A program made the position numbers and the translations under genes. The notes below the pieces were generated by a model that did no database searches, was not told the DNA's origin, and was given only the letters and a program-made list of their open reading frames with translations. From Xiphophorus maculatus (taxonomy: Eukaryota > Chordata > Actinopteri > Cyprinodontiformes > Poeciliidae): 64,000 nt of DNA. This document shows positions 1 to 21,600 of this stretch, piece after piece. Numbering within the stretch: position 1 is the stretch's first letter; every line of letters begins with the position of its first letter. The stretch lies in NCBI RefSeq assembly GCF_002775205.1, contig NC_036446.1, positions 17,484,565 to 17,548,564 of the forward strand. Direction: 5' to 3'.

Positions 1-642
1 GCAACGCCAAGTAGTTGGAGTTAGAACATGTTGAAACAAGCTGTTTGCACCCAAGTTTTAGATGTTGTCTGTTTGGCAGCACAAACTGTCTCTCAAGAGC
101 TTATAGACGACTGTTTTTTAAGTCAATGACTACAAGGTATCTGAACAATAAACATCATAAAGGTATTTCTATTTTCTATAAACCAGTTTAAAAGGCTTTT
201 TTCTGCCTAATTTTAAAAGTTGCATTTAATTCTTAATTCTAAAAACCTTGCATAACATTTACTGAGTGTATCTTAAATCTACCTTGCTGATTGTCTTATG
301 CTTTATCTCAGAAGCTGTGGCTTATCAGCACAGGAAATACTCACCATGAAAAGACAATCACGCCTCAACTGCTTCATTCAGGTTTAGGATAATAAAATTC
401 TGCTGTCATTTACCGCTTGGACATCTACGGTTCATCAAGCGTCTGAACTTAAAATGATCTGCCTCCGTCTCCCGCCTGGCGGTTATCAAAGAATAATCAT
501 AAAGCAATGAATTACCCTGATACAGTGGATTTACTGAGAGCAAAGTGCAGCTCTGGACAGCTTTTAGACCACCATCGGGAAAAATCAGAGCAAAGAGTGT
601 CATAAATCAAAGATTAGAAGAACGACTAATTAAAAAGCAGAC
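1..642 (-). other. Part of gcsh intron 2
   Basis: This stretch follows the exon 2 donor at 642-641 on the minus strand. I looked for the next conserved H-protein block (EALGDVVYCSLPEVG-like) and did not find it, so it is read as intron running off the left edge. It is AT-rich and shows no other recognisable feature. Confidence 0.6.
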
Positions 643-1739
643 CTGAGCATAGTTACTGATTCCCACAGTGCCGATTCCACTCTCCACCAGCACCCACTCA
701 TGCTTCTCAGTGAACTTGAGGGCTACAGGGAGAAACACATGAACTGTGATTCACAAAGCCAGTTAGTCAAGCAAGAAAAAAAAACCCACTGTGTTGACAA
801 AGAATAAAAATTTGTACTATGGACCACAGCTGGACGTTGGGCTCTCAGTTATGCAAGACCATGTGCAGAAAAATAAAATATCAGCTTACTGTGCGTTTCT
901 GCAGGTGCCTGCAGTTATGCTTTCAGGAAAAGGGTTCACAAAAGCAAGAATAACTTGTGTTCACAGTCATGCCCAGTGCTGAGTTGGAGCATTGTGCTTC
1001 CAGGCTCATGCTGTCACCCCGAGGGAATAACTGTAGTCTAAAGCCTGAGCAATATTCAGAGCTGGCGTCAGAAAACGCAGAAAAATACAGTTTTGAACCA
1101 GATTTGTGACGATGCAAGATGCCAATACATGATTAGGGTTATACAAATAACTAAATGCTCCAAATGCTTTTTCTGATCTTAAAACTTGTAAAACATGGCA
1201 GCTGCTAGATGGATAATCACTGTCGATATTTATATTGCACAACTGCAGCAAAATGGGTGACATTTGCTTGAACAGGCTAATTACTGGTGCACACAGGTTT
1301 TCCTTTAACACCCCAATCAGGAGCTCGTGGTTAAAAAAGATAAAGCACGCAACATGTGGTCAAATTTACAGAAATAATAAAAAAAAAAACATTCAAGTTA
1401 AACAGCACATGTCTAGCTGCCCTTTTTGTCTCTTAGTCCTCCATTTCATAACCTACATCGTTATTTATTATTTATTTATTTTTGGAAGCTGATTATAATG
1501 AGGAATCTGTCCACATGGGGAGTGGAGTTCATCCCCGTGTTCCGTGGTTCTTCTGTTTGGTTTGTATTTCTTTCTTTTTGTGTTTTACCTGTGCACTGGC
1601 CCGAGGTCGTGCTCAGAGTCCGCGGGGCGCCGCTCCTGCACAGCAGCCGAGTCGCTGAAACTTGCGCTGCGGACGAGAGTTGCGGCAGCCTGGGAGAAAA
1701 GTTTACCGAGAGGCACCGCAGCGCTGCTCTCATCGCCAT
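643..1739 (-). CDS. gcsh: Glycine cleavage system H protein, mitochondrial (first two coding exons; 3' part is outside the window)
   Basis: GCSH carries the lipoyl-lysine arm that shuttles the aminomethyl group between the P, T and L proteins of the mitochondrial glycine cleavage complex. Exon 1 is 1739-1589 and exon 2 is 722-643. Exon 1 encodes about 50 residues beginning [14 protein letters not shown]: rich in R, S and A with no acidic residues, as expected of a mitochondrial transit peptide. It ends at an AG|GT donor in phase 1. Exon 2 follows a CTGTAG acceptor and reads KFTEKHEWV, then [12 protein letters not shown], a hallmark of the H-protein fold. It ends in phase 0 at CAG|GT. The start is the ATG at 1739; an upstream GTG in frame is not needed. 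The lipoyl-lysine exon and C-terminus are not in bases 1-642, so they must lie left of the window. The product is clear; the exact start could also be the ATG two codons downstream. Confidence 0.9.
723..1588 (-). other. gcsh intron 1
   Basis: Intron bounded by the donor GTAAAA (1588 downward) and an acceptor ending CTGTAG (726-723). It joins phase 1 to phase 1 and restores the reading frame into KFTEKHEWV. It contains only low-complexity A/T runs that I can see. Confidence 0.8.
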
Positions 1740-1780
1740 CTTCACTCACTCTGCAGCAGGCAGGCACAGTGTAACCCAGA

Positions 1781-2990
<1,210 letters not shown>

Positions 2991-2999
2991 TGATTCAAT

Positions 3000-3581
3000 T
3001 GGACTTTATTCAAACCCAGAATTTCTTTTTCTTGGCAGATAGGCATTGAATTTAAGGAAGCCAACATGAAAAATCTTAGACAAGGAATACAAGCAGATCA
3101 GTTAAAAATGACATGAATATACAGAGGACACTTCAAACATCAGGGTTTGAGTTGTTGTTGTTCAGATGTGAATCCATATTATTTTTGGTATATTGGTATT
3201 CAGAATGAAAGATTCCCTCAGTAACTCAGAATATGCATAAAAGTAACACCAGATTTGGACATAACAGATCAAATGACTTCCTGATCATTTCCTGATTGAA
3301 TTTCAAATATTTACGGTTCGGATAGCAAAGAGTTAAAACCTTCTTTCAAGCACTGAGGATTCAACCGGTGTGATGAGCAGACAAAATAAAATAAAACAAT
3401 AAACAAAGTCAATACCAGTCAGCCATATGAATCCCTGACCAATAAGCTCCAATGTTTAACAAACCAACGCAATTAAAACAAAATTTGCAGACTCTGCTGG
3501 TGTCCAAGGTGAGGTAAAGACCAATACTTCATATGGACTCCTGCAGAGATGAAGCAGCTGAAGGGATCACAGGTCATGACC
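3000..3581 (-). other. kars1: kars1 3' UTR with candidate polyadenylation signal
   Basis: The kars1 stop codon is at 3584-3582. The minus strand carries AATAAA at 3010-3005 (TTTATT on the plus strand), about 570 nt downstream. That is a reasonable 3' end, but other signals could be used. Confidence 0.5.
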
Positions 3582-11793
<8,212 letters not shown>

Positions 11794-12230
11794 GTTCTTG
11801 ATGCTGCGCGCAGAAAGAGCGAGCTGGTCTGAAAGTGCGTCCTACGCGTGCGCAGCAGATAAAGGAAAGCTTGATGGTGCGTTTAGGGGAATATCGGAAA
11901 CTAGCATATTAAAAATAAAAGAGAGATATGAACCCATAGTAAATCAGTAAAAATTATAAACAATATAAAATGAACCTTATGTTGAAATATGTTTTAATAA
12001 AAAAATCTACTGTATTATGCCCTGCCAACATAACAGTTTAAGCAAGATGTTTCAACATTTAAGTATTTCATTGCATCATACTGAACACATAAACACATCT
12101 TTAAACATAAACCATAAACATAACACAAGTCTTTTAAAAAAAACTTTAAAAGATCCCTGTTTTCCCAACTTTGAGTACTTTTTTCTTAATTAGTATACAA
12201 AATAACTCTAAAAAGAACCAAAACAATGTG

Positions 12231-13133
12231 TTTATTAGTATTGCAGGTTTTATAACACAATTTTATCACAATTAAATCATGTGACACATGAAAGTGAAAG
12301 TACAGGTACTTCAGAAAATATGTGATGAGAATTGGTAAGTAAGAACCTAATAACCAGAATTAACATTCAGTTTCAATTTAACTTTCACTTAAAGTAATAT
12401 CAAGTCAAAATAAAGTGGGGATCTCCACAAAAACCAGCAACCATCTCTAAATAGGTGGGTCAAGTAAAGTCTGCCAAAGACTTCAAAGGACAGTTAATTA
12501 TTTTTACTACCCTTCCAAAATTATGAACACCACTTATTTAAAAAATCCTCCAAAGAAGTTAATCTCACACTACAAAAAAATGTAATTAAAAGTCAGCTGA
12601 GCTGCACTTACTGACATCCCTAAAATTTCCTCAAAACTAAATGTAGCTAACTTATACTTTTTTCAAAAGTGATTCTGAGCTTTTATTTTGGAATGTAATG
12701 CTATGTAAAAGCATACAATAGAATAAAAGAGAAAACTCTCTTCTCTGTTTTTAAAATGATACACATTTTATGAGCACATTCATGACCATCTCAAACATAA
12801 AAAATTTTCAAATGTCATACCGAAAGTACTGATGAAAGGCACACTCACACAATAAAAAAAATGCTGATTGCTTTGCTGTTGCATCAGGCAGAGGCTCCAC
12901 AACATTTTGTTCCTCTTTCCAAATCCCATGAGGTCTTGAGCATGGTATGAAGAATACATTGAAATACTTAAAATGTTTAAATACAAATTAGTTTAATCTT
13001 AAAGAAATCTGAAAATAAGTAACGAGTGGGTTTTTATTATTATAGAAACGAAGATCAACACTGTTCCTCAGTCCATAAAATCATGATCAAGTTTAAAGTC
13101 ACACAATCTTGATCTTTGCCAACCCCCCCCCCC

Positions 13134-13170
<37 letters not shown>

Positions 13171-16100
13171 GTTTCTATTTCCATTTATTTTTCACCAAGA
13201 TCAAAGTTTGAGCCAGCACAACCCAAAGATTCTGAAAGGGGTTAAGGTTCAGACTCGGGGGTGGTCAATCAAATGTGAGAAAGATACCTCATGCTCCTGA
13301 ACCACTCTTTCACAATCTGAGTCCAATGAATCCTGGAATTGTCCCATGTCAGAATATGCCCATGTCGTCAGGAAGAAAAACCCCATTAATAGAATAACTT
13401 GACCCCACAGTTTCTTCAGGTAGTCTGTACAGTCTTGTACAGCAGGCGATTTGATTTATAACCAATATTGAGTAGGAATTTGCTCTAAAGACAATTACAA
13501 AATAAAAATCTACACTGACCAAGGGAATGTTCACAATACACCTCTTGATTTCAAAGTTTGACAGACTGCAAGGTCAAATATGAAATAACAGTAATTAAGC
13601 AGTGAGTCAGTAACAAACTGCGTGACATCCAACTCCACTGGGCTCCACTTGTAATCTGGTTATATGGTATTCATTAATCCTAATGAGACAACAACACCAG
13701 CATTTTCCTTTTCACACAAATGGTGTGTTTGTTATGGGGTGGTATAGACACTTCGTAGGACCTTAACGTGTCACACACCACCACCTACTGGTCAACTGAT
13801 GTAAGTGGGAAAAATATCTCCAAACCGAAGAAGTTGCCAATAATCAGGAGATGCATCGGGTCTCTACTCTCTACAGCTTCTTGCCAGTATAATATAATTG
13901 CAGTTAAACAAATATTGGAAACATCAATCAATCAAGGTCTAATTTAGCCATTAACTTTTGAAAATATTGATATGATACTGTGTTGCTGCAGTACGAAACA
14001 TTTATTTGTTATTAAACCCTAGCTTAGATTTTATATCCAAAAGTAGTTTAGACTTGAAGTCGCTCCTGTGTTTTCCTTTGGCTGGTATTTTCTTCTGTTG
14101 TTTATATGCAAATGAAATAAGATCAAATTGACCCAGAACTGAATATTGAAATTATTACTTGTCGCAGGATAACTTCCACAAAATGTCATTCAGTATTACT
14201 GATAAAATAAAACACCACTAATGATTAAAGTATACTAGTTTAATTAGCAGTAAGTTTACAAAATCGCAAGACAATAAAAGTAACAAAAACAAACTCCAAA
14301 TATAAACAGATTTTCCCCTAATGAATGATGATTGACAGTTGCTCTGATGATTAAAAAGAAAATTTTCCAAGCTGTTTACTAGAAGAATGGTTTGATCTGG
14401 TTTACAGAATTTGCAAAGAAGTACCAAAATAAAATTTCAGAACTACATATTTTGATTTTTTTTTTTTTTTGTCTGTGTTTCCTTTATAACAACTTTGATA
14501 AACCCAGATTTGAATTTTTACCTACAGGAAAACGTGAGACAATAATCAGATGGTCTCAAAGAAACCACTGTTCCAGTAAACAGCAAGACCAACTAACAAA
14601 CACATATTCATATAAACCCCATAAGCAAGATGGTAATTAACAAAGCAAACAACTTGTCACTTTTTCCCTACTGAAAACGAGCATTAAAACCCCCCCTCAA
14701 AACTTTGATCACTGTTGAGAGAAGAAATAACATTGTGCTTCAATCATACCATAAGGACATTTTAAAAAAAAAGCAACATAAATAATAGAATACCTACTTT
14801 AGCTTGTCATCTGTGGTTTAAACACAGAGGGCTATACTTGTTGTTTTAAACAGATCTAAAATTAATGTAAATCAGCTGCATAGCAGTTTCGGAGAAAATG
14901 TGTTTGCATTTATGTTAGTTGCCATAAGTGCAATGCATTTTTGTTTAATTTTAGTCTAAACAGGACAGATGCATATGAGAAGCGCCAGTAGAGTTAACGA
15001 CAAATTTATAGCAACTACAAAAACTGTCAAACATTCTAAGCACACTTTTGGTGTTATGGCTTAAAATTATAGTTGAGTATTTAATCAGACTCTAAAAGGC
15101 AACAGCAACAATTCAACCCGGTTGCTACAGTTATCTCTCCTCAGGCTGGGTGTGCAATCTGTGCAGTGTTTTCAGTATATTTACCGGTGAATATGTAATG
15201 ATAGATTAACTTTGACTTAGTTTGTCAATATTAAATTAAATGTAAAAATAAAACTTCAAATGCAAAGAACAGATAAAAATGAGAACTTTAACAAAAAAAA
15301 TCTCCCTCTTTTCCATAACTTAGCAAAGACTGTAATAAAAGTCAGACATACACAAATGAGAAAACTGTAATTTCAAAAAAGTAATTACCTCTTCACTATG
15401 TGCACTTAAAACATTCTGGATATAAGGAAGATTTTTTTTTCCCATCCACGATTCACAAAACGAGCAGTACATTCATATTGAATACTGAAATTTCTTGGTC
15501 TGACAGCATGGTGCCATATTGCCTGGCTAAAAACTGTTTGGTCAGGAAAGTCTAGGGGACACATGTTATATGTACATTGAGAAGTATATACAGGAGCAAC
15601 TGTGCACAGTAAGCTGTATGGTCATCATTCATAGTATATAAAGCATTTCACTCTCCCTAAAAAAAAGGCACAACCACCAGCAGCACAAGATGGTTCACCC
15701 TTAATTTTCCATCTGAGATTTGCCCAAGTTTAGTAACAGCTGCAGAAACAACAGTATGAACTTCAGGCGCTTTGGAGAATTTGGAAAAGTTACAGTTGGT
15801 ATAAATATCCTGATCCGTGGACAGTAGAGTAAAAACATTCATCTCTGCTTAATAAAAACTTCTAAACAGAGAGTAACATAGATTAAGAGCAAGTCAGTAA
15901 ACATTGGTTTTACTGAGCTGGTTATAGTCATTTTTTTGAGCTCCAACAGGATTAGATAACCGGTTGGAGTGCAGCAAAGCGACATTCACTTTAGTCACAG
16001 CAGAATGAGGTCACTTCCTCCTCGGCAGCAGACTGGTCCCAGTGCAGGGCTCTCCCAGGTGGTACAGCAATGAGCAGATTGGAGTGGGGGAAAAAAATAA

Positions 16101-18699
16101 CATTCATCAACATAGCTAGAAGGAAAAATGACCATGACTGCAGAGCAATTCTACGAACCACCAATGCGCAAATAAATTAAGATATATTTCTCTGTTAAGA
16201 TGAATACCTACTACAGTGATAAAAAAAAGTTAACATATTTTTTATAATTATCTCTCTAAAAACAAAAGCAACAGAAAATCATAAATATGGAGCATTGGAA
16301 ATATTAGTTTTTCTATTTTACAAGTTGAAGAAAGCTAGAAAGCTCTCCTCTCCCAAGTCAATTTTCCTTCTAGAGAAAGGTCCCTTAAAAAAAAAAAAAA
16401 AACACACACCCAAATTGATCACACTACACACAGCTGCACTCCAATCGCTCCGCAAATCACATTGCTAATGTTTACATCAACTCCATCCTAAAACAACAGC
16501 TGTTTGGGATTTTAAAGTGAATACTAAGTGTAACGGTCTTAATGCATTAGTTTCAACATGTACACTGAACACAAGAAAAAAAAAAAGTATAATTACAATT
16601 ATAAGAGACCCGTCTCTTGTTTGTGCATGCACTTACGTAAAACTACAGACTGCAAACTGTTTTGTCTTTATTAGAAAAAACAAAAACTGTAAAGTGTAGC
16701 ATCAGGACAAAATGCATTTTGGAATGTCAGGAGGTAAATGCTAAACAGACAATTAGTGAAAAGAAAGAAGACAATAAAAACCTTAATGAGCCATAAAACT
16801 GGCACTTTATCAGGATGTACACAAAGATCAAACTTTGGTGTTGAAGTCACAGACCACCAGCAGACAAAACAACATGAGGTCTGTAAAGCTTCAACATGCA
16901 CAATTGCTGAATTTTAATACAATGATCTGTGCGAGATGCTCAGCTGTAGACACATTTCTCCTCCTAAGCAATCACTAAAGTCAACATTTCTACAAAACTG
17001 GCTCATTTCTAACTGGTTTATGAATACTACTCTAGTTCAGACACTGACGCTGAAAAAACCCACCTTCCAACCATTAAACTGAAAGTAATGATGCACTAAG
17101 TTAATGCTCTACTCTAGATGTATATTTTGATAATATATAACTGAAAAATGAAAAAAATTATGTGAACAGAATTTATTTGTTTAATTTATTTTAATCTAAT
17201 TTCAAAAACTAATACATTAAGATTTCTGGTAATGAATAGCAACAAAGTAGCTGGTAATTTGATGCACAGCTGTATGATCATAAAGATTAAAAAAAATATT
17301 ATATTTTACTACAAACTTACTGGCTGTGACACATTTAAAACCAATTAAAGGATTTTTTTTTTTTTTGCTCATTTGTTTTTCCTCACAAATGCTGCCTTGT
17401 TTTTAACCTAGGAAATGAAGACACAATATATGGACATAAAAAAAAATCACCCTTCCTAATGAGTCTGCAGCACTCTTTATAAAAGAAGTGATTAAAGAGC
17501 AACATCATCAATGATTTTTTAACATAGGCTGTAACCTGGATTTGTCACATGAACCAGAACATTTTAACAGACTGCAGTGTTGGTGTATCTGCATCCTGGC
17601 TCACATGTTGATAGAGATAATATGTTAAAATAAATAAAATATTTAATATTTACAAATATATCTCTCAGTTTAACCATCTTCACTGTTTTGACAAATCTTT
17701 AGCATGAACCCAGTCAAATACAATACATAATTTATGTAGATTTATTAACGAATATATCTATGTAGCACCTAAAAAGCTTATTTATCGCATTATAAATAAA
17801 ATCAAAATCTCCTTTTGTGGCATTTCAGAGATCTAGATTAAATTTATTGCTATCAACAGGTTCAAGCCCACTGCTTCAAACTGCAAAATAATAACCAAAT
17901 TACATTAAACCTCTTATGTTCATTTCTACACTTCTTGAACTTCATTTTTCTTCGCTTTTTCTCCCTCTATAGACCTTTTGTTTTTGCAAACTATCTGCAC
18001 CATTTCAAACAGTAGCTACTAGAACAGCCAAACATGCCACACAATGTCTAAAACCATGTGCTATACCAAATGGTCCGTCTTTCATGCAATATAATGGCAA
18101 GAATAAGAAGTAGAAAAAAAAAACATTTTTTTTCACAGAAACCTCTAACGCCTTAGGAGACATTTTACAAGACACAGAAAAACAAAACTGGAGCATGCTA
18201 TAGATAACATCACATTCTACCTATTTACATTTAAAACCAAGTTCTCTGATTATCAGGCCTGACAAGTTCACAGTCATTTCAGAGAGAAAGCGAAAGAAAA
18301 AGATTTGAGTTCCACTTCTCTTTTCAGACTCTTCAGGAGTTAGTCACTACTTACACAAGTTTCAGTAAAAGTGAATTAGCCAGTTTTTTGAGAGATATGA
18401 AAAGATGTTAACTTGGTCACCGTCAACCCATTCCTAAATCCTGGTTTATGTATCTGCATATAAAAGAAATGATCCAGTTTGTCTTCGAAGTCACCGTTAT
18501 CTACATTGGTCGTTATTATTTTTGTCTGAAGAGACCAGCTGAGCAAAGGCCGTGAGCTGTTTGAATACATCCTCTGCGGTGCAGGAGCAGACCTGCACGC
18601 AGTAATCAGGCATTAACACTTGGACCTTTTCTTCGTGTTTAACAATTTTCCAGATTTCTTCGGCAAAAAATAAAACAAGCTCATGAGCTTCTGTGGCAT
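12231..18699 (-). other. nfat5: Probable long nfat5 3' UTR plus short intergenic gap to kars1
   Basis: After the nfat5 stop at 18702-18700 there is 6.9 kb before the kars1 first exon. It has no exon I can recognise on either strand and is AT-rich with many T and A runs. Mammalian NFAT5 has a multi-kilobase 3' UTR, so much of this is probably transcribed UTR. Several minus-strand AATAAA signals exist; the one nearest kars1 that I noted is TTTATT at 12231-12236. The true end cannot be fixed from sequence alone. Confidence 0.45.
13123..13168. repeat. Poly(C) run followed by (AT)n
   Basis: Thirteen C residues (13123-13135) directly followed by about 33 bp of alternating AT. A compound low-complexity repeat in the probable nfat5 3' UTR. 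Confidence 0.95.
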
Positions 18700-21600
18700 T
18701 TAGAATGAACGCGTGAGGGTGCCGCCTGATTCATGCAGGCTGACTAGCAGGTCATTGATCTTCTCCATGCTTTGAGAGACCTCCATGCTGCCCTGTGCGG
18801 TTGTCCCAGACTGGGACAGAGACTGGCTGAGCAGGGACTGGATGTGAGCCTCGCTCTCCTGCTGGTTCTGACCCGACTGGCTGATTGCTATGATCTGATC
18901 TGAAACTGTGTTTCCAGGGCTGTTCATCAGCTGGCCACATCCTGCAAGAAGGGACAGAAAAATTCAAAACAAAATAACCATATATTATAATTAAATGACA
19001 AATAAATATTGTTATTATATCCATCTGCCAAACAGACATGATAAATACCTTAGAAAATGTATTATTTCTCTCATAAAAACATAATCATCCCTATTCACAA
19101 AGATTACATTCTATGGTTCATTTAACAGCATCATTTAAAGTGATGCTACTTTGTACAACTATTGATTAAAAATACTTGTTGTTCTATTAACTCATCGGTT
19201 TTGACAGGAGTTCACCTTGTTTATAACATCCTTACCATTCTGCATCCCGAAGATGAAAAGGCCCGGCTGCTGAGGCTGGCTGGGTTGACTGATGCTCCCG
19301 CTCACAGCGTGCTGGAACAAGCTTCCTGGCTGCTGGACAGGAGAGGAGGTGGTGGTCGGAAGGTTTCCCACGCCGTTCTGGGAGGCAAACATGGCTGACT
19401 GAGTGAGCTCGGGAACAGCCATCCCCCCCTGCATGGGAGGCATGTTGGATGGAGGGATGAAGAGACTCACTGGCTGCTCAGAGTGGTTGTTGGGGGTGCT
19501 GCCTAACTGCATTGGCTGCTGCTCCTGAAACATGACTTGCTGTGGTGAATTGGTGGGATTCCCTAAGGCCATGGGCTCAGGCTGATTCTGCTGATTGACA
19601 CCCACCATATTGTCTTGGGAAAACAGCTGAGATGGGCTTTGGGACTCCTGGGAAACTAGACTGCTGGTGGTGAGAGGAGGCATTTGGCCTGGACTGGTAA
19701 AAATGAGGTTAGGGGCCTGTGGTTGTGTGGACAGGTTGTTGTTACAGAACATTAAGCCTGCCTGCTGTTGTTGCTGCTGGCCTGGAGAGAGAGTGTTTGG
19801 AGAGGAATGGGGGGAGATGCTCTGAAACATGGCTGGCTGCTGGGGCGGCTGTGTGAGCGGCGGAGGCTGTGGCGACTGCTGCTGCTCCATGGGGCTTCTC
19901 TGCTGCATGGGGGATATCTGGGCCTGGGTCTGAAATACTGACTGCGGTTCAGGAGAGGAGGATTGTAGAGCATTAAGGAAGGCCAGCTGCTGCTGTTGCT
20001 GCTGCTGCTGTTGTTGTTGTTGCTGCTGCTGAGAACCACCAGTTGTAAGCTGGGTGGACAGGGGTGTTTGGGGAAGGAAAAGCCCAGTGGGGGATTGCTG
20101 TTGCTCCTGAGACTGCAGCACTGTCATGGTGCTCTGGAACAGCGCGGCCTGGACTTGCTCCTGGGAAGCCTTCTGATACATTGATGACTGTGGATCTTGC
20201 GTCTCAGCCAGAGGACTGGGATTGTGGAACATGGTTGGTGAGGGATGGGTGGCGGTCTGCTGGAGGAAGCCGGTCTGCATGGAACAAAGGTCGTTCGCCT
20301 GCTGAAAAAGGGCAGCTTGCTGCTGCTGATTCTGCTGCTGTTGCTGTTGATCCGATGGGTAAAGTGATGTCTGGTTGGTCACCACTCCTGATGGGGAACC
20401 TTGAAGGTCTGCGTTCTCGGCCTGGGCAGCATCCTGAAACATGCCACACTGCATCTGGATCTGAGACTGGAACAGTTGTTGCTGCAAGTTCTCCAAAACC
20501 TGCTGCTGTTGCTGCTGCTGTTGGATTTGCTGCTGTTGTTGCTGCTGAATCTGTTGAGTTTGGATCTGTTGCTGGTGCTGGATGTGCTGTTGCTGTTGTT
20601 GAATTTGTTGCTGCTGTTGCTGCTGAATCTGCTGATTTTGGATCTGTTGCTGGTGTTGGATTTGTTGCTGCTGCTGTTTGGCTATCGAGTTGTCAGCCTG
20701 AATTGGTAAGTTACAGTATCCCTTAGCTTTAAGTTGTCTCACAGCTTCCTCCAGCTGAGCCACTTCATCTGGAGGGTAGAGCTGCAGCTGTGGCTGTGGC
20801 GGTGGGGGTGCCGGTTCAACACACAGCCTGCCAACTCCTCCAGAAGCGCTGCCGGACCTCTCTCGCATCAGACCATCTCTGGACTCTAAAAGGAACTGCT
20901 GGGAGCCTTGTGGGAGAAGAGACTCTGCAGGCAAAGGGAATGAGCTGCTGGGAGCAATATTCTGATTTTGGATGGTGCTTAACGGATCGACATTGGTAAA
21001 AGCAGCAGCCTGGGTTTCATCTGGATCGCCTGCAGGCTGAGGTAAGCTATTGCTGAAAACTAAGCTTTTATTTAGATGTGCTGTTGCTACATCTTGGGTC
21101 GGCTGGGGTGAGCGAAGATCACCGTTCTGGTGAAACACAAAGCGACAAAAGCACAAGTTAGGGGTTTTAAGTTATGTGTTATTATAAATGCGGAATCTAA
21201 TTTCTAAAACATCGTTCACAAAAATAAGCTGTTCGGTGCAGTAAAGTACAAAGCAAACTAAACCAAGCCACCAAAAACGTGAATCAAACAGAGCATATAT
21301 TAACTTCAATATACAAAAGCAGTTTATGGCTCAGTAATTCACCTTAAATACTCCAGAGGCCTGAAGGTTGTTTGTCACTTCCATTGGGGTGACATCTTCT
21401 CTCTTCACTAAAGGCAACATTGAAGGCATCAAGGCACTATCTACAGCTGTAGGAGTAACAGGATGGATGCCAAATGTTAATTTAGATGCTTTTTGTAATC
21501 AAGATAAAGAAAAAGAGACAATTAAAACCCTCTTCAATAAGTATTGAACTTAAAAATCTTTTTAAAAATATCTCCTTGACAGGCATAAAGCAACGATGAT

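Noticed and set aside
20064..20726. 220-residue plus-strand open frame
   Set aside because: Antisense shadow of the nfat5 glutamine-rich exon; CAG/CAA-rich coding leaves the opposite strand open and leucine/alanine/valine-rich.
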